A stretch of DNA of 64,000 bases from Terriglobus roseus (GTDB lineage Bacteria > Acidobacteriota > Terriglobia > Terriglobales > Acidobacteriaceae). The stretch spans positions 4,678,758-4,742,757 of the forward strand of contig NZ_FNSD01000001.1 of the NCBI RefSeq assembly GCF_900105625.1, written 5' to 3'. Positions 51,803 through 61,827 of the stretch are shown in pieces; within the stretch, counting starts at the first letter, position 1, and each line of letters opens with the position of its first letter. The notes beneath the pieces are model-generated. The model saw only the letters and a list, made by a program, of their open reading frames with translations, did no database searches and had not been told where the DNA came from. The position numbers and the translations under genes were made by a program.

Positions 51803-53991
51803 TGGGTCACGACGAGATCAATGGTTGCGGTATGCGTCAAGGCATCTCCCATGACGCCGGTCGTAACGGCGGTCACGATGGTGGTGTAGTGAAAAGTCTT
51901 TGTCGTGGTGCCTGTGCCTGAGCTGATTGCCGCCACTCGAAAACCGCCACAGCCCGTGATCGCCAATGAGAGTACGGTGCCGACAAGAATCAGCGTAATC
52001 AAATGCAGTGCATGGGATCTGCCGCGCAGCCGCCAGAGCGGGCCGAGAAGGAAGATGCCTGCGACGCAGCACGCCAGCATGATGCTGCTGCCAGATGACT
52101 CCTTGTGAGCGAGAGAGATGGGTATGGTGATGGCGAGTGATACATTCGCGGGATCACCGCCCAGGGTCAGGATCGATGGCATGAAGGTCGCCGTGGCGCC
52201 GGCAGGCAGCCCACTGACACTAAGTGTCAAGGTGTGATTCAGCGTGCCATTCACGGGCAGGATCGACAGAGGAATCGAGAGGCTTCCGCCGGCCTTCGCA
52301 CTGTAACTACTGGCGCTGGAGATGGTGAAGTCCGGCGCAGGCACAACGGTCTGTGTGATGCTTTGCGATCTGCTTGCTGCGTACGAGGAATCTCCACTGT
52401 ATGTAACGTGGAGTGTATGCAGGCCGGTCTGCATGGCAGTGGTCGAAAGTGTCGCTGACCCGACGGCCAGGGCGACGGTCGTAAGAGGAACGTCCCCGTC
52501 GAAAAAGGTGACGCTGCCTTTCGGGATGGTGCCCAATGTTCCGCTGACATTGGTCGCGAATTCAACGGGAGACCCAGCGTAGCTGATGCTTCCATTGCTG
52601 GTGAGCGTGGTGGTGCTGGGGGCTAATGATCCCGGGGCTGTGCCATTGCCTGTGAGTCGAACATTGGCCTGCGGTTCGCCTGTGAGTTGCAGGTGGAGGA
52701 ATGCTGTCTGCGCGCCCTGGGCGATCGGTGAGAAGGCTATCTCGATGCCACAACTGCCGGCGGGTTGAAGGGAGAAGGGGGCGACGCCGCAGGTGGATTC
52801 ACTTGTGGCAATCGTGAAGCCTGAGGGTAACTGCACGGCAGCAACGGTCAGTTCGGTCGGGCTCTCGTTCTCCAGGGTAAGCGTTTGTGCTGCCGAAGAC
52901 AGGCCCGCTGGAACATCGCCGAAGGCCAGTGCTGCCAGAGCCAGTCGTAGCACCTGGTGATTACGCCGGTCGCTAATGACGACGTTTCCATTACTGTCCT
53001 CAACGGCTGCGGAGGGCGAGTCCATCGCGGAGGCAGTCGCAGCGCCGGCCGAGGCGAGGCCTTGGATTCCATTCCCCACGAGTGCTGTGGATGCGCTCCC
53101 TCCGGATGCATCCAACCCGCTCAGCGAGACTTGTTGTGTGCCGGCATCCGCGATCAAAAGACTGCCAGAGATATCGGCACCAAGGCCTTCGGGTCTGCGT
53201 ACTTTCGCAGCCGTGGTGTAGGCGACGATGGTGCCGTCTGTCAGCAATCGAATGCGACGCGCTCCCATATCGGCAATGAGCAGACGTCCATCGGGCAACA
53301 TCTGCAACGATCCAGGCGAGCGGAAGCTAGCGGACAGTGCGGAACCGCCGTCACCTGCGTCTCCCTCTTCGCCGTTACCGGCAACAGTCGAGATTCCGCC
53401 ATCGGATGTGACCCGGCGGAGGCGATGATTGCCAGTGTCCGCGACATAAAGCATGCCATCTTCACCAAAGGCGAGGCCGCCAGGGGAACGGAGTTGCGCG
53501 GCTGTGGCCGTGCCGCTATCACCGCTGAAGCCGGCGGTGCCGTTTCCGGCGATGGTCGTGATGGTGCCATTGACGATGCGGCGGATGCAATGATTGCCAC
53601 TGTCCGCGAGGAAGAGCGATCCATCGGACGCGAGTGCAAGCGCCGTTGGCTCATTCAACTCAGCAGAGATCGCTGGACCGCCATCACCTCGGTAGCCCTG
53701 CATGCCTGTCCCCGCAAATACCGTGAGCGCTCCGGCTGGAGTTATCCGGTCGATCTGGTGGTTGCGCGAGTCCGCAAGGTACAAATTGCCCGCCCCGTCA
53801 TAGACCAGACCACGCGGCGCGCCAAGCGCCACCTCTGGAGCGGCGCCGGAGATAGTGTGGGAATCCTGGCCATTACCCGCCAGTGTGGAGAGGGTATTTC
53901 CGGGTTCGAGGACAAGGCGTGTCTGCGCATGGGGCATCCCTGTCGGCAGCAAGCTGCTACCGAACGCGACGCAGCAAACGAAACGCCTCAT
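51799..53991 (-). CDS. Exported NHL-repeat and Ig-like-domain protein
   Basis: 730 residues. Signal peptide to about 23 (MPHAQ). Residues about 30-350: a six-bladed NHL-type propeller with repeats of form GxxxxPxGLxxxxxGxLYVADxxNHRIRR (for example GEDGMLYVADTGNHRLRRVT). About 350-450: HYDIN/ASH-like Ig domain (FGDVPAGLSSAAQTLTLENES). About 455-550: bacterial Ig_3-type domain (GSVTFFDGDVPL). Then another Ig-like domain, a membrane segment (SIMLACCVAGIFLLGPLW), a second hydrophobic segment and LAITGCGGF. Likely an envelope-anchored carbohydrate or protein-binding protein. Start and stop overlaps tie it to the beta-rich gene downstream. Confidence 0.8.
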   Translation of the reverse strand: MRRFVCCVAFGSSLLPTGMPHAQTRLVLEPGNTLSTLAGNGQDSHTISGAAPEVALGAPRGLVYDGAGNLYLADSRNHQIDRITPAGALTVFAGTGMQGYRGDGGPAISAELNEPTALALASDGSLFLADSGNHCIRRIVNGTITTIAGNGTAGFSGDSGTATAAQLRSPGGLAFGEDGMLYVADTGNHRLRRVTSDGGISTVAGNGEEGDAGDGGSALSASFRSPGSLQMLPDGRLLIADMGARRIRLLTDGTIVAYTTAAKVRRPEGLGADISGSLLIADAGTQQVSLSGLDASGGSASTALVGNGIQGLASAGAATASAMDSPSAAVEDSNGNVVISDRRNHQVLRLALAALAFGDVPAGLSSAAQTLTLENESPTELTVAAVQLPSGFTIATSESTCGVAPFSLQPAGSCGIEIAFSPIAQGAQTAFLHLQLTGEPQANVRLTGNGTAPGSLAPSTTTLTSNGSISYAGSPVEFATNVSGTLGTIPKGSVTFFDGDVPLTTVALAVGSATLSTTAMQTGLHTLHVTYSGDSSYAASRSQSITQTVVPAPDFTISSASSYSAKAGGSLSIPLSILPVNGTLNHTLTLSVSGLPAGATATFMPSILTLGGDPANVSLAITIPISLAHKESSGSSIMLACCVAGIFLLGPLWRLRGRSHALHLITLILVGTVLSLAITGCGGFRVAAISSGTGTTTKTFHYTTIVTAVTTGVMGDALTHTATIDLVVTQ

Positions 53992-54388
53992 GCGCTTTGA
54001 TGGGCAGCGAACCTCGGCGACATCGACGTACCGTTTCGGTGATGTATCGATGGAGATACCTGCGATGGTTATATTGGTGAGCTCTACGAACTTATAACGT
54101 CGCGGGACAAAAACTGTGACATTCTACGGTCATAACGTCGTCGGTCACACGATTGTTCGCATGTCTATGCAACTAAGTGTGTACGGAGGACGCTTCTGTT
54201 GTGCGTATCATTGGCGCATAGACGCCGGTGAGCGTCGTTGCTGTATTGCGTTTTGGAGAGCCCCGCAACTCTCATTCGTCTTGGTGACAGATCTCTCCCG
54301 GGTCTATGTAGAAATTGCGTCAACGCACGGCCAGTGGCGATCGCATCGCCGCGGCAGGGCGGAGGCGTCTTGAGGAAGGCCGGGTTCA
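53992..54388. other. Divergent intergenic region upstream of NHL/Ig and EAL genes
   Basis: About 400 bases with no credible gene. Short ORFs here have no ribosome site or conserved feature. Promoters of both flanking genes presumably lie within, but no clear element was recognised. Confidence 0.4.
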
Positions 54389-55207
54389 ATGCAGGAAGTG
54401 GAATATCAGCTCTGGGTTCGGGAGCAGGAGCGCAAGCTCCGGAGTGGTTCTCCAAAACCCATCTTGATCAAGGGTGAGATTCCAAGCTTCTCCATGGCTT
54501 TCCAACCCATCGTCAATGTTCTGGACGGAACGACCTTCGCATACGAGGCCTTGGTGCGTTCGGAGGCGGGCGAGAGCGCGCACTCGGTCCTGTCGCGTGT
54601 TCAGCCGCGTAATTTCCATCTGTTTGATAAGGCCTGCCGCTCGCGCGCGATGACAGACGCGATCCGGTGGGGTCTGCTGCAGGATCCGCTGCCAAGTCTT
54701 TGTGTCAATGTGAATCCGAACGCAGCGATCAGCGCCAACAGTCATCTGCGGCTCACCTGCGATGAGGCAGTCAGTGTCGGTTTCCCATTGAACCGGATGA
54801 TCATCGAACTGGTTGAGGACGATGAGATTTGTGACTTCGACGGGCTTAAGCGCGTGCTGGACGACTACCGTGCCTGTGGCGTGAAGATCGCGATGGATGA
54901 CTTCGGTGCAGGCTATTCGGGCCTGAAGCTGATGTCCAAGTTGCAGCCAGACATCATCAAACTGGATATGGCATTGATCAGCCGGCTGCATGTTGACCGG
55001 ACGTCGCAGGTCATCGTGAAGGCGATTGTGCAGGCCTGCTTCGAACTCGGGATTACCACCATCGCAGAAGGTGTCGAAACCTACGAGACGGCGTTGCGAC
55101 TGCGCGATATGGGCGTCGTCTACCAGCAGGGTTATTACTTCGCTCGACCCGGCTTCGAGCATCTGCCGCAGGTAACGTGCGCGCTGCCGGAGCCGACCAT
55201 CGGCTAG
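54389..55207 (+). CDS. EAL-domain c-di-GMP phosphodiesterase
   Basis: 272 residues, soluble, a single EAL domain after a 30-residue N-terminal helix. Active-site residues are all visible: EALVR (E53), NVNP (N107/N109), IELVE (E140), DDFGAGYSG (D170/D171), IKLD (K191), AEGVET (E227/E230) and the QGYYFARP loop. So it should hydrolyse c-di-GMP to pGpG. No sensor domain, which suggests constitutive or interaction-based regulation. Convergent with uvrB, 15 bases apart. Confidence 0.92.
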   Translation: MQEVEYQLWVREQERKLRSGSPKPILIKGEIPSFSMAFQPIVNVLDGTTFAYEALVRSEAGESAHSVLSRVQPRNFHLFDKACRSRAMTDAIRWGLLQDPLPSLCVNVNPNAAISANSHLRLTCDEAVSVGFPLNRMIIELVEDDEICDFDGLKRVLDDYRACGVKIAMDDFGAGYSGLKLMSKLQPDIIKLDMALISRLHVDRTSQVIVKAIVQACFELGITTIAEGVETYETALRLRDMGVVYQQGYYFARPGFEHLPQVTCALPEPTIG

Positions 55208-55222
55208 GCAGCGCCGCACCCG

Positions 55223-57208
55223 TTACGAGAAGAAAAACTCCTTCGTACGCATCTCCTTGATCTGGTCGCGGAGCTTCGCAGCTTTCTCAAACTCGAAGTT
55301 CTTCGCGGCTTCGCGCATATCCGATTCCATGCCGGCGATGTGTTTGTCCAGCGCCTGCTGATTCGGAAAGTCGGCCACATTGTCGTCGGTTGTCACATCG
55401 ACGTAGTCAGCTTCTGCGATGCCGACGAGCGCTTCTCCGATCGGACGAACGACAGACATGGGCGTGATGCCGTGCTCCTCGTTATAGGCGACCTGCTTCT
55501 CGCGGCGTCGGTCGGTTTCATCAATCGCGCGACGCATGCTGTCCGTCATAACGTCGGCATACAGGATCGCCCGGCCTTCCAGATGTCGCGCTGCACGGCC
55601 AATGGTCTGGATCAGAGAACCCTGCGAGCGGAGAAAGCCTTCCTTATCGGCATCCAGAATCGCGACGAGCGAGACCTCTGGAAGGTCGAGACCCTCTCGC
55701 AGCAGGTTGATGCCGATCAGCACGTCGTACTCACCCTTGCGCAGGTCGCGCAGCAGTTTGACGCGTTCAAGTGTCTCAATTTCCGAGTGCATGTAGCGGC
55801 ACTTCACACCGACCTCGGTGTAATAACCGCTTAGATCCTCGGCCATGCGCTTGGTCAGAGTCGTCACTAGGACGCGCTGGTTCTTCTCGACGCGATCACG
55901 AATTTCGGCGAGCAGGTCGTCGATCTGGCCCTTGATGGGACGGATTTCGACCGGCGGGTCGACCAGGCCAGTGGGACGGATGATCTGCTCGGTGACGACA
56001 CCTGCGGACTTTGTGAGTTCATATGCGCCCGGTGTTGCGCTGACATAGATGATCTGGCCGGTTCGAGTCTCGAACTCGTCGAATTTGAGCGGGCGATTGT
56101 CCATCGCGGACGGCAGGCGGAAGCCGTAGTCGACGAGATTGCCCTTGCGCGACCGATCGCCATGCCACATCCCGTGAAGCTGCGGAACAGTGACGTGGCT
56201 TTCATCGATGAAGACCATGAAGTCGCGGGGGAAGTAGTCGAAGAGTGTCGGTGGTGGCTCGCCCGGCAGTCGCTGGCTGAAGTGCCGCGAGTAGTTCTCG
56301 ATGCCGTGGCAGTAGCCGACGGACTTGATCATTTCCAGGTCGAAGCGGGTGCGCTGGTGGATACGCTGCGCCTCCACCATGCGGCCTTCCTTCTCAAGCT
56401 GCGCCTCCCACTCGACCAGCTCGCTGACGATGCTGTCGATCGCGGAGGACTTGCGTTCGGGCTGCACGACGTAGTGACTCTTGGGATAGATGGGCAGGCG
56501 CGCGTACTTCTGCTTGACCGTACCGAAGAGTGGATCGATCTGCGAAAGTGAGTCGATCTCATCCCCGAAGAGCTCGATGCGGTAGGCAAGTTCGTCATAG
56601 GTGGGGAAGACCTCGATGACGTCGCCGCGCACGCGGAAGGTGCCGCGTCGGAAATCGCCGTCGTTGCGGTCGTAGAGGATTTCGACCAGGCGACGCGTGA
56701 TGTCCTCTCGCTTGATCTTCTGACCTTTCTCCAGCAGCATCAGCATGCCGTAGTAGGCTTCCGGAGACCCGAGACCGTAGATGCACGACACGGACGAGAC
56801 GATGATGCAGTCGCGACGTTCAAAGAGAGAACGCGTTGCGGAGAGCCGCAGCTTGTCCAGCTCTTCGTTGATCGTCGCTTCTTTCTCGATGTACAGATCG
56901 CCCGAAGGAATGTAAGCCTCGGGCTGGTAGTAGTCGTAGTAGCTGACGAAGTATTCAACGGCGTTGTTCGGGAAGAACTGTTTGAACTCGTGATAGAGCT
57001 GCGCCGCCAGCGTCTTATTATGTGCCAGCACAATGGCGGGGCGGTTTGCCGCTTCGATGACCTTTGCCATGGTGAAGGTCTTGCCAGAGCCTGTGACGCC
57101 CAGCAGCACCTGATGTTTTTCGCCGTCTCGCAAACCGGCGGTCAGTTCTGCGATGGCGCGTGGCTGGTCGCCCTGCGGTGTGTAGTCGGTCGCTAGCTGG
57201 AAATCCAT
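55223..57208 (-). CDS. uvrB: UvrABC excision nuclease subunit B
   Basis: 661 residues, normal length. Walker A GVTGSGKT (37-44), beta-hairpin [12 protein letters not shown] used to grip DNA (about 92-103), VFIDESHVT (DESH-like box), helicase motifs [35 protein letters not shown] and QTIGRAARH, and a C-terminal UVR motif ([21 protein letters not shown]). Damage-recognition and helicase-like subunit that loads UvrC in nucleotide excision repair. Flanked by a convergent EAL gene and a divergent DUF418 gene. Confidence 0.97.
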   Translation of the reverse strand: MDFQLATDYTPQGDQPRAIAELTAGLRDGEKHQVLLGVTGSGKTFTMAKVIEAANRPAIVLAHNKTLAAQLYHEFKQFFPNNAVEYFVSYYDYYQPEAYIPSGDLYIEKEATINEELDKLRLSATRSLFERRDCIIVSSVSCIYGLGSPEAYYGMLMLLEKGQKIKREDITRRLVEILYDRNDGDFRRGTFRVRGDVIEVFPTYDELAYRIELFGDEIDSLSQIDPLFGTVKQKYARLPIYPKSHYVVQPERKSSAIDSIVSELVEWEAQLEKEGRMVEAQRIHQRTRFDLEMIKSVGYCHGIENYSRHFSQRLPGEPPPTLFDYFPRDFMVFIDESHVTVPQLHGMWHGDRSRKGNLVDYGFRLPSAMDNRPLKFDEFETRTGQIIYVSATPGAYELTKSAGVVTEQIIRPTGLVDPPVEIRPIKGQIDDLLAEIRDRVEKNQRVLVTTLTKRMAEDLSGYYTEVGVKCRYMHSEIETLERVKLLRDLRKGEYDVLIGINLLREGLDLPEVSLVAILDADKEGFLRSQGSLIQTIGRAARHLEGRAILYADVMTDSMRRAIDETDRRREKQVAYNEEHGITPMSVVRPIGEALVGIAEADYVDVTTDDNVADFPNQQALDKHIAGMESDMREAAKNFEFEKAAKLRDQIKEMRTKEFFFS

Positions 57209-57343
57209 CCTTACAGTTTACCTTTTGTTCGCCTTTGGGAACCGGAAACGAGATCGCTCCGTATGTTGTTTGAGGACGCGGCGACGAGTGGTAGCCTGCG
57301 TCTGTTTCCGTTCCCATCAAAAACATCTTTTGCGGGGTAGCTC

Positions 57344-58741
57344 ATGGGGAGCACATCGGTTTCGTTCGACGAAGCAGCACTGACTGCGGGAACGCCGGAA
57401 GAGCTTGCCGGACCACCGGAACCAGTGCAATTTGCCCCGGTCGCTCGCCAGGAGCGCATCAACAGCCTGGATGTTCTGCGCGGTTTTGCGTTGATGGGCA
57501 TCCTGATCATGAACATCACGGATTTTGCCTACTCCTATACGTCGTACCTCATCCCCTTGGGAACCTGGCTGCCGACCTTTACTGGACCGCACGCCAAAGT
57601 GAACACCGCAGTCTGGATGTTGCGCTGGATCCTGGCTGAGGGAAAGATGCGAGCGTTATTCAGCATGCTGTTCGGCGCCGGTGCAGTGCTGCTGACGGAC
57701 CGAGCAGAGCGTCGCGGCGGCGGGGACCGTGTCGCCGACATCTTCATGCGGCGGAACATGTGGCTGGTGCTGATCGGATTTCTTCACGCCTTCCTTATCT
57801 GGAACGGCGACATTCTGTTCTGGTATGGCATCACCGGTCTGCTGTTCCTCTATCCCATGCGCAAGCTGCCGCCAAAGACGCTGCTGAAAGCTGCGGGCTG
57901 GCTGCTGCTGGTGTGGATCCTGATTGCAGGCGTGGGCCGCACGATGGGTGCCTATTCCACGGAGAAGGCTGGCCGTGAGGCTGTTGCAGCCGCGCATCAG
58001 GGAAAGACACTCACAGAGAAACAACGCGGTGCGATCGTTTCCAAGGTTGAGCAGGATAAACGGTGGCGTCCTCTGCGCATCGACGTGGAGAAGAGCATCG
58101 CAGATCATCACGGCTATCTGAAGGCGCAGGGGACCGACGCCAAGTCATCGCTGCAAAGCGAGCAGGCCATCTACTTTGGCTTCCTCGACGTGTTGATCTT
58201 CATGATGGTCGGCATGGCGCTGTATAAGAATGGCTTCCTGACGAACCAGCTTCCTGCAAGCGTCTACGTTAAGACGGCGGTCATCGGCTATCTCATCGCG
58301 ATCCCAATCACGACTGTCGGCGTCATCCAGGCATGGCGTGGCGGTTTTGAAATCGTGTCCTCGACGGCCTGGCTCATGGGTCCTTATGACCTTTGCCGCA
58401 TCAGCGGAGCGCTGGCAAACGCTTCTGTCGTTCTGCTTATCCTGCGGGCGGGCGCACTCCAGTGGCTCACCAGGCGCATTGCTGCTGTGGGGCAGACGGC
58501 GCTGAGCAACTACCTGCTTACCAGCATCACCTGCCAGTTCCTGTTTCTGTGGGGACCGACCCACTGGTACCAATATCTGGAGTACTACAAGCTGTATTAC
58601 GTGGTCGCGAGCGTCTGGACCCTGAACCTCATCTGGAGTCCCATCTGGCTGCGTTACTTCCAATTCGGACCGGTTGAGTGGCTGTGGCGTTCGCTGACTT
58701 ATTGGCACCGTCAGCCGATGCGGATCGCGACCGCAGCTTAA
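57344..58741 (+). CDS. DUF418/YeiB-type membrane protein
   Basis: 465 residues, about 10 membrane segments. N-terminal signature ERINSLDVLRGFALMGILIMNI (about 37-58) is the acyltransferase-3-like 'LDxLRGxAxxGILxxN' of the DUF418/YeiB family; the C-terminal part (GQTALSNYLLTSITCQFLFLWG.. LYYVVASVWTLNLIWSPIWLRYFQFGPVEWLWRSLTYWHRQP) is the classical DUF418 domain ending WRxLTYWxxQPMR. Function unknown, perhaps a transporter or membrane acyl-transfer protein. A poly-charged loop (about 205-270) is cytoplasmic or periplasmic. Its stop overlaps the convergent permease pseudogene by four bases. Confidence 0.9.
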   Translation: MGSTSVSFDEAALTAGTPEELAGPPEPVQFAPVARQERINSLDVLRGFALMGILIMNITDFAYSYTSYLIPLGTWLPTFTGPHAKVNTAVWMLRWILAEGKMRALFSMLFGAGAVLLTDRAERRGGGDRVADIFMRRNMWLVLIGFLHAFLIWNGDILFWYGITGLLFLYPMRKLPPKTLLKAAGWLLLVWILIAGVGRTMGAYSTEKAGREAVAAAHQGKTLTEKQRGAIVSKVEQDKRWRPLRIDVEKSIADHHGYLKAQGTDAKSSLQSEQAIYFGFLDVLIFMMVGMALYKNGFLTNQLPASVYVKTAVIGYLIAIPITTVGVIQAWRGGFEIVSSTAWLMGPYDLCRISGALANASVVLLILRAGALQWLTRRIAAVGQTALSNYLLTSITCQFLFLWGPTHWYQYLEYYKLYYVVASVWTLNLIWSPIWLRYFQFGPVEWLWRSLTYWHRQPMRIATAA

Positions 58742-61389
58742 TCGGCACGTAATGCGTCGGTGGGATTGGCGAGCGCTGCGCGGCGTGCCGGGATCATGCA
58801 GGCTCCCAGGGAACAGAGTGCGAGCAACATACTGACCACGGCGAGCGTTGCAACGTCGAAGCGTGCGACGTGGAAGAGGATGCCTCGCAGCAAGGTTGCG
58901 GAGAGCAGTGCCAGGGCGATCCCGATGGCAGTGCCTGCGAGGCTTAATTTGCCAGCCTCCGTCAATACCAGAGCATAAATGCGCTTGCGCGGCGCTCCCA
59001 ACGCCATGCGCACGCCGATCTCGCGAGTGCGGAGTGAGACAGAGTAACTGACGACGCCATAAAGTCCGACCCCACACAAAAGCAACGCGAGCAGCGCGAA
59101 GGCGCCGGAGAGCCACGCTGCACCGCGGTGCAGTATGGCGCTCTGAGAGCTCTCGATGTGATCTGTCATAGTCATGATGTCGGAAGCGACGAGATCCGGA
59201 CTTATCGAATGAACCGTCCGCGCCGCCGATTCCAGCACGGCTCGTTCGTCGCCCGAAACGCGCAGCGCAATGGCCGGGGCATCTATGGACTGATAGGCCG
59301 CATAGTAAGCGGCAGGCCACATCTCGTCGTCGAGTGCGGCCTCATGCAGATTGTCTACAACGCCGACGATCGTCTTGATGGACTTGGGACTGAGGCTGGT
59401 ATCACCAAAGGTCTTTCCAAGAGGGTTCTCGCCGGGGAAATACACCTCTGCGAAACGACGGTTCACGATAGCCACAAGGGGCTTGCCGGCGTTGTCGTCA
59501 TCGTTGAAGAATCGGCCGTGCAGCAGCGGGACACGGAGCGTCTGGAAGTACTCAGGAGATGCACTGCGAGCGTTGATTTCGATGTGTGTCCTGTCGTAGG
59601 GGCGCCCTGGAAAGCGGATCCAGTCGGTATTGCCGTTGAAGCTGACGGGAAGCACACTGCCGAAGCCACCGGCGGTGACGCCGGGCAGCGCCCGAAGCTC
59701 GTCCATGACACGTCGCTCGATGGCAAGCTGTGCGACATCCGTCGGATAGATCTTTGCGGGAATCCCGACGCTGAGCGTGACGAGATGCGCTGGATCGAAG
59801 GCAAGGTCAGTGTGCAGGAGATTGATGAGGCTTCGCGCGAGCATACCGGCACCGACGAGCAGTACGACAGCAGTGGCAATTTCTACCATGACGAGCATGG
59901 ACCCAAGACGCCTCCAGCTGAGGCTGCCTGCACCTGCGCTGCCTTCGGCCATGTTCCGTTGCAGGCTTTTCAGAGAAAGTCGCAGCGCGGGGACCAGTGC
60001 GAAGAGCAACGCAGCAACCACGGCTTCGGCACACGCGAAAAGGATTGTATGCGCGCTGAGACCGACTGCATCGAAGAACGGCATACGGCTCCGCATCTGG
60101 TCCGGGAGCAACAGCATCAGGAGGCGGATGGCGCCGCCCGCCGCTGCGATACCCAGAACAAGGCCCGTGACAACGAGCATGCCACTTTCCACCGTGAACT
60201 GACGGAGCATGCGTGCCTGCGTAGCGCCTAGCGCTGCACGAAGTGCGAATTCACGTCGACGACTTTCAGAACGCGCGAGCAGCAGACCGGCTACGTTGAT
60301 GCAGGCAATCGCGCAGAGCAGCAGAGCGGCGGTAAGCAACGTGTAGAGCACGGGCCGAATCTTGCCGATCACCTCCTCAGACAATGGCTTCGCGACGCCA
60401 CCCTGCCCCCGATTGGTCTCGGGGTACTGTGCCTGCAGGAGAGTTGCGATGCGCTTCACGTCGGCATCCGCCTGCGCGATCGTGACGCCGGGCAGCATAC
60501 GCGCGACGCCATTCAGGGAATGGCAGCTGCGTCGGTCTTCGCAGATCCCGTCGAAGGGTTGGATCGGGCTGATGACGCCCAAGCGCCCTCGTGGTGCGAA
60601 CTGGAAGCCTGCGGGCAAGATGCCGATAACGGTGTAACTCTCGCCCTCCATCTGAATCGATTGATTCAATAGGTTTGGGTCGGCATTGAACTGCTGCCGC
60701 CAGACATCGTGGGTAAGCAGGACGACCCTTGGTGCGCCCCGCAGGTTGTCCGCAGCATTGAGATCTCACCCAAGCTCAGGGCGAACACCGAGTGTCGACA
60801 GGAAGCCGCTGCTGACACGGATGGCAGGTGTGGGCGTGAGTGTGCTGCCGGACCGTATTTGATAGCCGGCATAACGCCACACATCGAAGGCCTGAAAGGA
60901 GTGGGATTGTTGCTTCCAGTCGAGGTAATCCTGCCACGACAGGTTCGCCGGGCCCATTTGACGGATTTCCTCCGTCACCCATGCGAGGCGTTGCGGTTCG
61001 AAGTAGGGCAGTGGGCGAAGCACGGCGGCGTCGACAAATGCGAAGATGGCAAGGCTGGCACCGAAGCCGAGTGTGAGCGTCAGAATTGCGGTGAGCGTGA
61101 AGCCGGGGCGGCGGAGTAGTTGCCGAAGGGCAAAGCGGATATCCTGCACGGCCTCCTCCAGCGCCGGTAGCGTGCGGCGATTGCGGACGGCTTGCATGGT
61201 CTGTTCCAGGCCGCCAAGCTGGATGAGTGCCTGGCGCCGTGCCTCAGTATTCGGCAGACCACGCTGTTCGCCGTCCTGAATCATCAGGGCCAGGTCATGC
61301 TGCAGTTCTTCCTGCATCTCCGCCTCGTGGCTTGGCGCAGACCAAAGGCCGCAGACACGCGCGAAAAAGGAACGGACGGCGGCGATCAT
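58738..61389 (-). pseudogene. ADOP-type ABC permease interrupted by an in-frame TGA
   Basis: One frame of 884 codons runs from ATG 61389 to 58738 but is broken by TGA at 60768-60766 (codon 208). N-terminal part: permease-prefix domain (SHEAEMQEELQHDLALMIQDGEQRG), TM1 and the first MacB_PCD strands, ending LGVRPELG-stop. C-terminal part resumes in the same frame (DLNAADNLRG.. MNQSIQMEGESYTVIGILP), with the remaining periplasmic domain, repeated MacB/FtsX modules and SLRTREIGVRMALGAPR. The family usually reads LGVRPxLGRDF, so TGA stands for CGA (Arg). Start overlaps the PadR stop (ATGA). A downstream TTG (60669) could restart, but the gene is best treated as inactivated, barring sequencing error. 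Confidence 0.8.
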
Positions 61390-61727
61390 CGTGCGCTCTC
61401 CAGCGCAAGAAAGCGCGCCATGATCTCGCTGGTCTGCTGCCAGCTCTTGGTTTCGCTGGCGATCCGTCGGTGACCTGCGCGGGTGATGCGATAGAACTTG
61501 GCTCGCCGGTTGTTGTCCGAGCTGCCCCACTCGGTCTCGACGTAGCCCTCCTGCTCAAGCTTCACGAGGGCGGGGTAGAGCGTTCCGTAATTCAGCGCGA
61601 GCAGGTCGCCACTGGTCTGCTCAATCCTGCGCGCAATCCCGTAACCGTGCTGCGCTCCCACGGACTGCAGCGTCTTGAGGACCATGAGACTCAGGGTGCC
61701 CTGCCAGATGTCGGTGCGATCGCCCAT
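61386..61727 (-). CDS. PadR-family transcriptional regulator
   Basis: 113 residues from ATG 61727 (GGAG eight bases upstream; the longer frame to 61754 is unlikely). Winged helix with signature DIWQGTLSLMVLKTLQSVGAQHGYGIARRIEQTSGDLLALNYGTLYPALVKLEQEGYVETEWGSSDNNRRAKFYRIT, followed by a C-terminal dimer helix. PadR proteins repress genes in response to toxic compounds. In acidobacteria they routinely precede ADOP permeases; the ATGA overlap here shows the same pairing, so it likely represses the permease promoter upstream of itself. If the permease is dead, the regulator may have outlived its main target. Confidence 0.92.
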   Translation of the reverse strand: MGDRTDIWQGTLSLMVLKTLQSVGAQHGYGIARRIEQTSGDLLALNYGTLYPALVKLEQEGYVETEWGSSDNNRRAKFYRITRAGHRRIASETKSWQQTSEIMARFLALESAR

Positions 61728-61827
61728 AACGCGTCTCCTATGGTGAAACAACATGAGATCCTATGGGTATCCAATAGAACACCGCCGGAGCCTGCAGGCA
61801 AGAAAAATCGTTGGGTAAACTTGAGTC

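Noticed and set aside
59128..60231. 367-codon ORF opposite the ADOP permease
   Set aside because: Antisense shadow; the minus-strand frame has clear MacB/FtsX motifs.
60766..60768. Selenocysteine codon in the ADOP permease
   Set aside because: The family residue here is Arg in LGR, not Cys, and no stem-loop of SECIS type is obvious directly downstream.
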